Origin: Luteimonas sp. RC10
GTDB lineage: Bacteria > Pseudomonadota > Gammaproteobacteria > Xanthomonadales > Xanthomonadaceae
Length of the DNA stretch: 64,000 nt
NCBI RefSeq assembly: GCF_014192745.1
Contig: NZ_JACHYJ010000005.1
Span: forward strand, 124,001-188,000
Direction of reading: 5' to 3'
A program made the translations under genes and the position numbers. Below the pieces are notes generated by a model that ran no database searches, had not been told where the DNA came from, and worked only from the letters and a program-made list of their open reading frames with translations. Shown here piece after piece: positions 48,386 to 57,294 of this stretch; positions within the stretch are counted from its first letter, which is position 1, and the number at the start of each line of letters is the position of its first letter.

Positions 48386-49345
48386 TCAAGGCAGGCCCGC
48401 CAGCCAGTCGTCGTCCGAGCCTTCGTTGACGTCGGCGAACAGCGGCGTGGAGAAGTAGCGCTCGCCGGTATCGGGCAGCATCGCCAGGATCACCTCGCCG
48501 TCGCTGGCGGACTTGGCGACTTCGAGCGCGGCAGCGACGGTGGCCCCGGCGGAGATGCCGACGAAGATGCCTTCCTCGGCCGCGAGCCGGCGTGCGGTCT
48601 CGATCGCCAGCGCGTCGTCGATCGACAGCAGTTGGGCGGCGATGTCGCGATTGAGCACCTCGGGCACAAAGTCCGGGGTCCAGCCCTGGATCTTGTGCGG
48701 CGCCCAGTCCTTGCCCTGCAGCATCGCGGCGCCCGCGGGCTCGACGGCGGTGACCTTGACCTCGGGGCGGGCGACCTTGAGGACTTCGCCCACGCCGGTC
48801 AGTGTGCCGCCGGTGCCCCAGCCGGTGACGAAGTGGTCGAGCCTGCGGCCGGCGAAGTCGCGCAGGATCTCGGCCGCGGTGGTGTTGCGGTGGTAGGCAG
48901 GGTTGGCGGGGTTGGCGAACTGGCTGGCGAGGAACCAGCCGTGCTGCTCGGCCAGTTCCCGTGCCTTGCGCACCATGCCCGAGCCGCGTTCGGCGGCCGG
49001 GGTCAGGATCACCTTGGCACCGTAGGCGCGCATCAGCTTGCGGCGTTCGATCGAGAACGTCTCGACCATCGTGGCGACGAACTTGTAGCCGCGCGCAGCC
49101 GCGACCATCGCCAGGGCGACGCCGGTGTTGCCCGAAGTGGCCTCGACGATGGTGTCGCCGGGCTTGAGCAGGCCGCGGCGCTCGGCGTCGAGCACGATCG
49201 CCAGCGCCAGACGGTCCTTGACCGAGCCGCCGGGATTGAAGGATTCGACCTTGGCGTAGAGTGTGACGTTGGCCGGCGCCAACCTGTTCAGCCGGACGAT
49301 GGGCGTATTGCCGACGGTGTCGAGGATGCTGTCGTACAGGGCCAT
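48386..49345 (-). CDS. cysK: Cysteine synthase A
   Basis: The 319-residue PLP enzyme makes cysteine from O-acetylserine and sulfide. The PLP lysine is Lys43 in GGSVKDR, the substrate loop is TSGNTGVALA, and the phosphate-binding glycine loop is GWGTGGTLTGVGE. The motif EGIFVGISAGA near the C-terminus agrees. ATG 49345 gives the standard N-terminus MALYDSILDTVGNTP. It is divergent from the RND efflux operon (173-base gap). Confidence 0.96.
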   Translation of the reverse strand: MALYDSILDTVGNTPIVRLNRLAPANVTLYAKVESFNPGGSVKDRLALAIVLDAERRGLLKPGDTIVEATSGNTGVALAMVAAARGYKFVATMVETFSIERRKLMRAYGAKVILTPAAERGSGMVRKARELAEQHGWFLASQFANPANPAYHRNTTAAEILRDFAGRRLDHFVTGWGTGGTLTGVGEVLKVARPEVKVTAVEPAGAAMLQGKDWAPHKIQGWTPDFVPEVLNRDIAAQLLSIDDALAIETARRLAAEEGIFVGISAGATVAAALEVAKSASDGEVILAMLPDTGERYFSTPLFADVNEGSDDDWLAGLP

Positions 49346-49518
49346 GGGGAGAGCTCGCGGGGCAGGCGCGGTGCGCGGTCGTCCCAGACTGCGACAAAAC
49401 GCGCCGGCGGACCATGCGTTGACATGGAACGCTGTTTTTTCGACACCATCCGATGGCACGGTCGGCGTCACGGGGCAGCGGGTACACTCCCGCGCTTTCA
49501 CCGTCTCAGGGTCTTCCC

Positions 49519-50634
49519 TTGTCCGAGCAAGCCCCAGGCCGCCGCGGCACCGTGTCGTGCGCGCTCGTCGCCCTCCTCGCATCGATGCTTGCAGCCTGTG
49601 GCAGCCCCGAGAGCGCGGCCCGCCCGGAGGGCGGTGCGGCGGTCCCGGTGACCACGACGGTGGCCGCGCTGCGCGACTGGAATGACACGGTCGCGGCGCT
49701 GGGCACGGTCAAGGCGCGCGAGTCGATCATGCTCACCGCGAAGGTCAGCGAAACGGTGCAGCGGGTGCACTTCGACAGCGGCGACGATGTCGACGCCGGC
49801 ATGGTGCTGGTCACGCTGACCGGCAGCCAGCAGCAGGCGGCGCTCGAGGCGGCAGAGGCCGCGGCGATCGAGGCCGAGCAGCAGTACCGGCGCGGCGCCG
49901 GGCTGGTGGACCAGCAGTTGATCGCACGCGCCTCGCTCGACACCCTGCGCGCGACCCGCGACGCCGCGCGTGCGAACGTGGCCGAGATGCGCGCCAACGT
50001 CGGCGACCGCACCATCCGCGCGCCGTTCGCCGGCGTGCTGGGCATCCGCCAGGTCAGCCCGGGCGCCCTGGTCACCCCGGGCACCCCGATCGCGACGCTC
50101 GACGACATCTCGACCGTCTATGTCGATTTCCCCGTGCCCGAGACCCGGCTGGCGGCCATCGCGCCTGGCCAGCGCGTGTTCGGGCGCAGCGCGGCGTACC
50201 CGGCCGACGAGTTCGAGGGCGTGGTGCAGACGATCGATGCCCGCGTCGATGCCAACACCCGTGCGGTGACGGTGCGCGGCGCGTTCGGCAATCCCGACCG
50301 CCGGCTGCGCCCGGGCATGCTGATCCAGGTCCGCCTGCAGCAGCGTACCCGCCAGGCGCTGATGGTGCCGGAGATCGCGGTGATCCAGGTTGGCCGCGAC
50401 ACCTTCGTGTACCGCGTGCGCGAAGACGAGACGGTCGAGCAGGCGCCGGTCGAGATCGGCGTGCGCCAGGACGGCCTGGCCGAACTGGTTGAAGGCCTGA
50501 CGCCGGGCGAGCGCATCGTGCTCGACGGCACCGGCAAGCTGCGGCCGGGCATGAAGATCGTCGAAGGCACGGTGCAGGAGGCCAAGGCGCAACCGGCCGA
50601 GGATGCCGACACGCCCAAGGACGACGTGCGATGA
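49519..50634 (+). CDS. RND efflux periplasmic adaptor (membrane fusion lipoprotein)
   Basis: The 371-residue adaptor links an RND pump to an outer-membrane channel. A TTG start at 49519 is preferred: CAGGG lies seven bases upstream and the frame begins a lipoprotein signal with lipobox LAAC (Cys27). ATG 49453 would add a poor N-terminal lead. A biotinyl-lipoyl-like domain follows (MLTAKVSETVQRVHFDSGDDV), then a helical hairpin, a beta-barrel domain with VYVDFPVPE, and the C-terminal VRQDGLAELVEGLTPGERIV. It overlaps the pump gene by four bases. Confidence 0.88.
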   Translation: MSEQAPGRRGTVSCALVALLASMLAACGSPESAARPEGGAAVPVTTTVAALRDWNDTVAALGTVKARESIMLTAKVSETVQRVHFDSGDDVDAGMVLVTLTGSQQQAALEAAEAAAIEAEQQYRRGAGLVDQQLIARASLDTLRATRDAARANVAEMRANVGDRTIRAPFAGVLGIRQVSPGALVTPGTPIATLDDISTVYVDFPVPETRLAAIAPGQRVFGRSAAYPADEFEGVVQTIDARVDANTRAVTVRGAFGNPDRRLRPGMLIQVRLQQRTRQALMVPEIAVIQVGRDTFVYRVREDETVEQAPVEIGVRQDGLAELVEGLTPGERIVLDGTGKLRPGMKIVEGTVQEAKAQPAEDADTPKDDVR

Positions 50635-53600
50635 AACTGTCGGACGTCTCGATCCGGCGGCCCGTGTTTGCCGCGGTGATCAGTCTGCTGCTGGTGGCGC
50701 TGGGGATCATGGCGTTCACCCGGTTGACGCTGCGCGAGCTGCCGAACATCGATCCGCCGATCGTCTCGGTGGACGTCAGCTATCCCGGTGCCTCGGCGGC
50801 CGTGGTCGAGACCCGCATCACGCAGATCCTCGAGGACGCGCTGTCGGGCATCGAAGGCATCCGCACGATCGAGTCGCGCAGCCGCAACGGCCGCTCCGAC
50901 GTCACCATCGAGTTCAACCTGACCCGCGACATCGAGGCCGCCGCCAACGACGTCCGTGACGCGATCAGCCGGGTCACCGACCGCATACCGATCGAGGCCG
51001 ACCCGCCGCAGATCTCCAAGGTCGAGGCCGACGCCGACGCGATCGTCTGGCTGAACCTGCGTTCGAGCACGATGAATACGCTCGAGCTGACCGACTACAC
51101 CGACCGCTACATCCTCGACCGGCTGTCCTCGCTCGACGGCGTGGCGCGCGTGCAACTCAGCGGCGGCCATCGCTACGCGATGCGGATCTGGCTCGACCGC
51201 GACGAGATGGCCGCGCGCAGCATCACCGCGGCCGACATCGAGAATGCGCTGCGCACCGAGAACGTCGAACTGCCGGCGGGCCGGATCGAGTCGCAGACGC
51301 GCGACTTCACGCTGCGCGTGGAACGCGGCTTCCGCGAACCTTCGCAGTTCGCGCAGATCCCGGTGCGCCGGGGCAGCGACGGCTACGTCGTACGCCTGGG
51401 CGATGTCGCGCAGATCGAGCTGGGCTCGGCCGAGCGGCGCTCCTACATGCGCAGCAACTCGGTCCCCAACGTGGGGCTGGGCATCGTGCGCACCTCGACC
51501 GCGAACGCGCTCGATGTCGCGCATGCCGCGCGCGCCGAGGCCGAGCGCATCCAGCAGACGCTGCCGGAAGGCACCGAGATCTTCGTCGCCTCCGACAACA
51601 CCGTGTTCATCGATGCGGCGATCACCCGGGTCTACTGGACGCTGGGTGAGGCGATGGCGCTGGTGTTCCTGGTGATCTGGCTGTTCCTGGGCAGCCTGCG
51701 CGCGGCGCTGATCCCGGCGCTGACCGTGCCGGTGTGCCTGATCGCCGCGTTCATCGCGCTGTATGTGTTCGGGTTCTCGATCAACCTGCTCACGCTGCTG
51801 GCGCTGGTGCTGTGCATCGGCCTGGTCGTGGACGATGCGATCATCGTGCTGGAGAACGTGCAGCGCCGTGCCGATCTCGGCGAGCCACCGCTGGTGGCCG
51901 CACGCCGCGGTACCGCGCAGGTCGCCTTTGCGGTGATCTCCACGACCGCGGTGCTGGTCGCGGTGTTCCTGCCGGTCGGCTTCATGGAGGGCAACTCGGG
52001 GCGGCTGTTCCGCGAACTGTCGGTCGCGCTGGCCGGCGCGGTCGCGCTGTCGGCGTTCATCGCGCTGACGCTGACGCCGATGATGTGCTCCAAGCTGGTA
52101 CGGCCGCATACCAAGCAGCGCGGCTTCAATGCATGGATGAACCGGCAGTTGGCGCGCCTGGGCAGCGGCTACGGCCGGCGGGTCGATTCACTGGTCGCGT
52201 TGCCGGCCGGTCGCCTGCTGTTGCTGCTGGCCGCGGCGATCGCAGTGTGCGTGGCGGCCGCGGTGCTGCTGTTCGCACGCGTGCCCAGCGAACTGTCGCC
52301 GGCCGAGGATCGCGGGCGGTTCTTCGTCGGCGTCGACGGCCCAGAAGGCGCGGGCTTCGACTACACCGTCGACCAGATGCAGCACGTCGAGGCGATCTTT
52401 GCGCCGCTGGTCGGCGACGACCAGCCGATCGCGCGCGCCAACTCGCGCGTGCCACGCGGTTGGGGCGGCAGCGAAGACATGCACACCGGCCAGGTGATCG
52501 TGTTCCTGCAGGACTGGAAGCACCGCAAGCAGAGCACCGTCGAGGTGGTCGAGACGCTGCGCGCCGAGTTCGCCAAGTTGCCTGGCGTGCAGGTGCGCGC
52601 GAACGTGCCGGGCGGTCTGGTCGGCAGCCGCGGCCAGCGCTATCAGTTGGTGCTCGGCGGGCCGGATTACGCGGAGATCGCGCAATGGCGCGATCGCATG
52701 CTCGCGCGCATGCGCGAGAACCCCGGCATCCAGGATCCGGATTCGGACTACAAGGAAACGCGGCCGCAGATGCGTGTGGACATCGACCGGCAGCGCGCGG
52801 CCGATCTGGGCGTGTCGGTGCAGGAGATCGGACGCACGCTCGAGACGATGATGGGCTCGCGTCAGGTCACCACCTTCGTCGATAACGGCGAGGAGTACGA
52901 CGTGCTGCTGCAGGCCGGTCGCGAGCGGCGCATGAACCCCGCCGACCTCGCCGACACCTATGTGCGCGGGCGCGACGACGCGCTGGTGCCGCTGGCCAAC
53001 CTGGTCACGCTCAGCGAGATCGCCGAGCCCGGCAGCTTCAACCGCTTCAATCGGCTGCGCGCGATCACCATCAGCGCCGGGCTCGCCCCGGGCTACTCGA
53101 TGGGCGAAGCGCTCGAATGGACGCGCCAGGTCGCCGCCGAGGAACTGCCCGACTACGCGCAGATCGACTGGAAGGGCGAGAGCCGCGAGTTCCAGGAAGC
53201 CGGCGGCGCGGTGCTGCTGACCTTCGCGATGGCGCTGATGATCGTCTACCTGGTGCTGGCCGCGCAGTTCGAGAGCTTCATCCATCCGCTGGTGATCATG
53301 CTGACCGTGCCGCTGGCGGTGCTGGGCGCGCTGCTGGGTCTGTGGGCGACGGGCGGCACGCTCAACCTGTTCAGCCAGATCGGCATCGTCATGCTGATCG
53401 GCCTGGCGGCCAAGAACGGCATCCTGATCGTCGAGTTCGCCAACCAGTTGCGCGACGAGGGCCGGAACGTCCGCGAGGCGATCGCCGAGGCCTCGGCGGT
53501 GCGTCTGCGTCCGATCCTGATGACCTCGACGGCGACCATCGTCGGTGCGATCCCGCTGGTCGTGGCCGGTGGCCCCGGTTCGGCGAGCCGGGCGACGATC

Positions 53601-53765
53601 GGCATCGTGATCATCTTCGGTGTCGCGTTCTCGACCCTGCTGTCGCTGTTCGTGGTCCCGGCCTTCTACGCGCTGCTCGCGCCGTTCACGCGCTCGCCTG
53701 AAGCCCTGGCCCAGGAACTCGAGCGCCTGGAAGCCGAAACCCCCGCCGTCGGCGGTCACGCCTGA
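50631..53765 (+). CDS. RND multidrug efflux permease (HAE1 type)
   Basis: The 1044-residue inner-membrane pump has the AcrB/MexB layout: an N-terminal membrane helix, two large periplasmic loops and twelve membrane helices. The conserved DD pair for proton relay in GLVVDDAIIVLENV lies in the fourth helix, and the family motif FMEGNSGRLFREL follows. The second half repeats the pattern with GLAAKNGILIVEF. Its start is fixed by the ATGA overlap with the adaptor gene. No TolC-like gene is present, so it must use a channel encoded elsewhere. Substrates cannot be read from the sequence. Confidence 0.95.
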   Translation: MKLSDVSIRRPVFAAVISLLLVALGIMAFTRLTLRELPNIDPPIVSVDVSYPGASAAVVETRITQILEDALSGIEGIRTIESRSRNGRSDVTIEFNLTRDIEAAANDVRDAISRVTDRIPIEADPPQISKVEADADAIVWLNLRSSTMNTLELTDYTDRYILDRLSSLDGVARVQLSGGHRYAMRIWLDRDEMAARSITAADIENALRTENVELPAGRIESQTRDFTLRVERGFREPSQFAQIPVRRGSDGYVVRLGDVAQIELGSAERRSYMRSNSVPNVGLGIVRTSTANALDVAHAARAEAERIQQTLPEGTEIFVASDNTVFIDAAITRVYWTLGEAMALVFLVIWLFLGSLRAALIPALTVPVCLIAAFIALYVFGFSINLLTLLALVLCIGLVVDDAIIVLENVQRRADLGEPPLVAARRGTAQVAFAVISTTAVLVAVFLPVGFMEGNSGRLFRELSVALAGAVALSAFIALTLTPMMCSKLVRPHTKQRGFNAWMNRQLARLGSGYGRRVDSLVALPAGRLLLLLAAAIAVCVAAAVLLFARVPSELSPAEDRGRFFVGVDGPEGAGFDYTVDQMQHVEAIFAPLVGDDQPIARANSRVPRGWGGSEDMHTGQVIVFLQDWKHRKQSTVEVVETLRAEFAKLPGVQVRANVPGGLVGSRGQRYQLVLGGPDYAEIAQWRDRMLARMRENPGIQDPDSDYKETRPQMRVDIDRQRAADLGVSVQEIGRTLETMMGSRQVTTFVDNGEEYDVLLQAGRERRMNPADLADTYVRGRDDALVPLANLVTLSEIAEPGSFNRFNRLRAITISAGLAPGYSMGEALEWTRQVAAEELPDYAQIDWKGESREFQEAGGAVLLTFAMALMIVYLVLAAQFESFIHPLVIMLTVPLAVLGALLGLWATGGTLNLFSQIGIVMLIGLAAKNGILIVEFANQLRDEGRNVREAIAEASAVRLRPILMTSTATIVGAIPLVVAGGPGSASRATIGIVIIFGVAFSTLLSLFVVPAFYALLAPFTRSPEALAQELERLEAETPAVGGHA

Positions 53766-53831
53766 TCCGCGGCCGGTAAGCAGAAAGTTCTTTCCCCAAA
53801 TGCGGGGGTGGGGCGCTCACTTCGGAGGAGC

Positions 53832-53912
53832 AGCGGCCTGCCAGCCGGAAGCCGCTCTCCCCTCGGTCAAGGCATCCTGCCTTGACTCGGGCGCGCGCCA
53901 TCCATGGCGCGC
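53832..53912. repeat. Cluster of three short stem-loops
   Basis: AGCGGC/GCCGCT (53832-53856), TCAAGGCA/TGCCTTGA (53867-53885) and GCGCGCCA/TGGCGCGC (53893-53912) are successive perfect inverted repeats. The last two share an ATCC-type apex. They lie after the RND operon and could act as transcript-end protection or as a repeat-derived structure. Confidence 0.5.
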
Positions 53913-54150
53913 TTGACGCGGCCACCGACTGTCAGTCCGCCGCGATAGCCGTTTGAACCCCGACTTCGGTGGACACAGACTCGCCCGCCGAAATAAGTCG
54001 CGCGCTGTGGGCCTCAGTGCGTTGTGCTGGTCGGGGAATGCGATAGCGGGCCATGGATGGTCCACAGCGGCGAGTCAGAAATGGTGAGTGTGGGCTGCTT
54101 GCGCGGCATGCCGCGCAGGCCATAAGAACGTTGTGCAATTCCGCGCGCGG

Positions 54151-54172
54151 TGCTGCACTCTGACCTCTGGTT
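54151..54172. repeat. Decayed REP-like copy D
   Basis: TGCACTCTGACCTCTGGTT resembles the right arm of copy A with two changes near the end. GTGCAATT lies about 20 bases to the left where the left arm would begin, but the rest of that arm is lost. Confidence 0.4.
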
Positions 54173-54184
54173 CTCAGGTGGAGC

Positions 54185-54739
54185 ATGGGGATGCGTTGGG
54201 ACGACGTGCGGATCGAGGGGGACGGCTTCGTGCTGCGGCGCTGGCGTGACGGCGATCTCGAGACGTTGCTGCGCCATGCCGACGATCCGCTGGTCGTGCG
54301 CGGGCTCAGCGATCGCTTTCCCAACCCCTACACGCGCGCCGATGGTGAGGCGTTCCTGGCCGGCAAGGTGGTCGATCTGTCCGGGCCGGTGCTGGCGATC
54401 GAGATCGACGGCAAGGCCTGCGGCAGCATCGATGCCCGGCAGGGGACAGGCGAGCGTGCGCATTCGGCAGAGCTCGGCTACTGGCTGGCGCGCGTGCACT
54501 GGAACCGCGGGATCATGCGCCGGGTGGTCGCGGCCTATGTGCCCTGGGTGATGGACGCACTCGGGCTGACGCGCCTGCAGGCCAACGTGCTCGATCTCAA
54601 CCCGGCCTCGGCGCGGGTGCTCGTCTGCAGCGGTTTCGTGGAGGAGGGCCGGCTGCGTGGCGCGATACGCAAGGCCGATGGCCTGCACGATCTTCGCCTG
54701 TTCGGACTGCTGCGCGACGAGCCGCCTGAGTCGGGCTGA
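54185..54739 (+). CDS. GNAT family N-acetyltransferase
   Basis: The 184-residue protein has the GNAT fold of the RimJ/RimL branch: IEGDGFVLRRWRDGD at the start, AELGYWLARVHWNRGIM with the acetyl-CoA-binding strand-helix, and LQANVLDLNPASARVLVCSGFVEEG near the end. It would acetylate a protein N-terminus or small amine, but the substrate is unknown. ATG 54185 is preceded by GGTGGAGC; ATG 54191 is nearly equivalent. It lies between the hairpin region and the alanine symporter. Confidence 0.85.
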   Translation: MGMRWDDVRIEGDGFVLRRWRDGDLETLLRHADDPLVVRGLSDRFPNPYTRADGEAFLAGKVVDLSGPVLAIEIDGKACGSIDARQGTGERAHSAELGYWLARVHWNRGIMRRVVAAYVPWVMDALGLTRLQANVLDLNPASARVLVCSGFVEEGRLRGAIRKADGLHDLRLFGLLRDEPPESG

Positions 54740-54868
54740 CCCCTGGCGCCGGAAGGTGCAATGCCCGCCGCTGCGACAGTGCGTCGCATTCGGACCCCTG
54801 ATCGTGGAAAATCGATCCTTCGTGTGTCGTCCGCGTCATCCGCCCCCGTCCAGCCCGGAGCCAGATCG

Positions 54869-56359
54869 ATGGATCAGTTGCTTACCGCCCTCAATGGTCT
54901 GATCTGGAGCAAGGCGCTGATCGCGCTGTGCCTGGGCGCCGGCCTGTGGTTCACGCTTCGCACCCGCTTCATGCAGGTGCGCGGCTTTGTCGAGATGACC
55001 CGGCTCACGTTCACCGGCCAGAAGTCCGATGCCGGTGTGTCCTCGTTCCAGGCGCTGGCGATGTCGATGGCCGGGCGCATCGGGATCGGCAATATCGCCG
55101 GCGTCGCCACCGCGATCGCGTTCGGTGGCCCGGGCGCGGTGTTCTGGATGTGGGTGATGGGCTTCCTCGGCGCCTCGACGTCGTACGTCGAGTGCACCCT
55201 GGCGCAGATCTACAAGGAGAAGGACGCCGAAGGTCGCTATCGCGGCGGTCCTGCGTACTATATCGAGAAGGCGATGGGCCTGAAGTGGTATGCGCTGGCG
55301 TTCGCATTCGCGACCCTGTTGGCGGCAGGCCTGCTGATGCCGGGCGTGCAGGCCAATGCGATCGCCGACAGCATCGCCAATGTCTGCGCCGGCAGCACGG
55401 TGTGCGGCGACCTGTCCGGCCAGTGGATGGGCATGGAAGCACGCACCGCGCTCAAGGCGGGCATCGGCATCGTCGTGGCGTTGATGCTGGCGGTGATCAT
55501 CTTCGGCGGCGTCAAGCGCATCGCTGCGTTCGCCGAGCTGGTGGTTCCGTTCATGGCGATCGCCTACATCCTCACCGCGGTCACGGTGATGGTCATCAAC
55601 TACGATTTCGTGCCGACGATGTTCCGCATCATCTTCGAGAGTGCGTTCGGCGTGCACGCCGGCTTCGGCGCCATGCTCGGGTTGGCCGTGGAGTGGGGCG
55701 TCAAGCGCGGTATCTACGCCAATGAGGCCGGTCAGGGCACCGGGCCGCATGCCGCCGCGGCGGCCGAGGTCTCGCACCCGGCCAAGCAAGGCTATGTGCA
55801 GGCCTGGGCGATCTACTTCGACACGATGCTGGTCTGCACCTCGACCGCGTTCCTGATCCTGGCGACCGGCATGTACAACGTCGTCGGCCCCGAGGGCGTG
55901 ATGCTGCACGAAGCGCTGCCGGGTGTGGAGGCAGGATCGGGCTTCGCGCAGGCGGGCATCGAGTCGATCCTGCCCGGCTGGGGCGCGATCTTTGTCGCGG
56001 TGGCGCTGTTCTTCTTCGCGTTCACCACGATCATGGCCTATTACTACATGGCCGAGACCAATCTGACCTACCTCAACAACCACGTCGCGCGTCCGGGCCG
56101 GACGCTGCTGCTGCGTGTGGCGCTGCTGGGCATGGTGATCTTCGGTGCGGTCCGCAGTGCCGAGATGGCCTGGATGCTCGGCGATATCGGTGTGGGCCTG
56201 ATGGCCTGGCTCAATATCGTCGCGATCCTGATCCTGCAGAAGCCGGCATTGCAGGCGCTGCGCGATTACGAGCAGCAGAAGAAGCAGGGGCTTGATCCCG
56301 TGTTCGATCCCGACAAGCTCGGGATCCGCAATGCCGATTTCTGGCGCAAGGTGCCCTGA
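54869..56359 (+). CDS. Sodium:alanine symporter (AGCS family)
   Basis: The 496-residue inner-membrane carrier imports alanine or glycine with sodium. Hallmarks are SFQALAMSMAGRIGIGNIAGVA, the substrate-site GGPGAVFWMWVMGFLG, YIEKAMGLKWY and EAGQGTGPHAAAAAEV. About ten membrane helices are visible. ATG 54869 follows CCGGAG and begins the typical N-terminus. It precedes the methyltransferase gene by a single base and so may share its transcript. Confidence 0.93.
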   Translation: MDQLLTALNGLIWSKALIALCLGAGLWFTLRTRFMQVRGFVEMTRLTFTGQKSDAGVSSFQALAMSMAGRIGIGNIAGVATAIAFGGPGAVFWMWVMGFLGASTSYVECTLAQIYKEKDAEGRYRGGPAYYIEKAMGLKWYALAFAFATLLAAGLLMPGVQANAIADSIANVCAGSTVCGDLSGQWMGMEARTALKAGIGIVVALMLAVIIFGGVKRIAAFAELVVPFMAIAYILTAVTVMVINYDFVPTMFRIIFESAFGVHAGFGAMLGLAVEWGVKRGIYANEAGQGTGPHAAAAAEVSHPAKQGYVQAWAIYFDTMLVCTSTAFLILATGMYNVVGPEGVMLHEALPGVEAGSGFAQAGIESILPGWGAIFVAVALFFFAFTTIMAYYYMAETNLTYLNNHVARPGRTLLLRVALLGMVIFGAVRSAEMAWMLGDIGVGLMAWLNIVAILILQKPALQALRDYEQQKKQGLDPVFDPDKLGIRNADFWRKVP

Positions 56360-56360
56360 C

Positions 56361-57257
56361 ATGACGAAGTCCCCCTGGTCCGGCAGCGGCCGCGACACGC
56401 CCCGCACGCCGGCGTCCACGCCGGGTCGTGACAGCCCATGGGGCGCGCGTGCGCGCACGAAGCCGCCGGCTGCAGCATCGTCACGGCCGGCTCCTGCCGT
56501 GGCGTCTGCGGACGAATCAGGTGAGGACCGTCGCGAACTGCGCCTGTATGGGCGCAATGCGATCGAGGCGGTGTTCGCGCGGCGACCCGAGGCGATCCGC
56601 AAGCTGTATCTGCTCGAGGCGCGCATCCCGCAGCTGCAGCCGATGCTCAAGTGGTGCGCGGCCAACCGGGTGGGCTACCGCGTCGTCGGCGAGGACGACC
56701 TGCGCAAGCTCGCCGCGAGCACGCATCACGAGGGCATCGTCGCCGAGGTGTTGCGCGAAGCGCCGCTGCCGCTGGGCGACTGGCTGCAGACCCTGCCCGA
56801 AGGGCCGGCCTGCGCACTGTGGCTCGATGGCGTCGGCAACCCGCACAACCTCGGCGCGATCCTTCGTTCGGCCGCGCACTTCGGCGTCGGTGCCGTGTTG
56901 CTGCCCCGGGAGGCATCGCTCGCGCTGTCGGGCGCGGCCGCGCGTGTTGCCGAAGGCGGCGCGGAGGCTGTGCGCTTCGTCCGACTGGGCCGAGACGAGA
57001 ACGCGCTGGCGCAGTTGCGCAGCGCGGGCTTCAAGCTGGCCGCCACGGTCGTGCGCGGCGGCGAGGATCTGTTCGAGGCCGCGCTGCCGCCGCGGCTGAT
57101 CTACGTGCTCGGCGCCGAGGGCGAGGGCATGGATGCCGCACTCGCCGAGGCCTGTGATATCAAGCTGGGTATCCCCGGCAGCGGCGCGGTCGAGAGCCTC
57201 AATGTCGCCTCGGCCACCGCCGTGCTGCTGGCGCAGTGGCGGCAGCAGCACCGCTGA
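56361..57257 (+). CDS. TrmH/SpoU family RNA 2'-O-methyltransferase (RlmB-like)
   Basis: The 298-residue enzyme has a low-complexity Arg/Pro/Ala-rich N-terminal stretch (about residues 1-50), a substrate-binding domain, then the SPOUT knot with motif 1 NPHNLGAILRSAAHFG, motif 2 YVLGAEGEGM and motif 3 IPGSGAVESLNVASATAVLL. These are the three TrmH-family motifs. It would methylate a ribose in 23S rRNA or tRNA using S-adenosylmethionine. The exact target (for example RlmB-type G2251) is not proven. ATG 56361 lies two bases after the alanine symporter stop, so it is probably co-transcribed with that gene. Confidence 0.88.
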   Translation: MTKSPWSGSGRDTPRTPASTPGRDSPWGARARTKPPAAASSRPAPAVASADESGEDRRELRLYGRNAIEAVFARRPEAIRKLYLLEARIPQLQPMLKWCAANRVGYRVVGEDDLRKLAASTHHEGIVAEVLREAPLPLGDWLQTLPEGPACALWLDGVGNPHNLGAILRSAAHFGVGAVLLPREASLALSGAAARVAEGGAEAVRFVRLGRDENALAQLRSAGFKLAATVVRGGEDLFEAALPPRLIYVLGAEGEGMDAALAEACDIKLGIPGSGAVESLNVASATAVLLAQWRQQHR

Positions 57258-57294
57258 CCGCCACGCGCGCGTGCGCGCCTGAGGGCGCGCTGCC

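Larger units (their letters stand above)
53766..54184. other. Gene-free stretch with several hairpins
   Basis: No convincing gene is present in these 419 bases. They contain three short stem-loops just downstream of the pump gene (see 53832-53912) and a decayed REP-like copy near 54151. Short frames crossing it are low-complexity and are not supported. Confidence 0.6.

Noticed and set aside
53832-53912. Hairpins as integron attC sites
   Set aside because: They are too short, lack the attC core sequences, and no integrase or gene cassette array is nearby.
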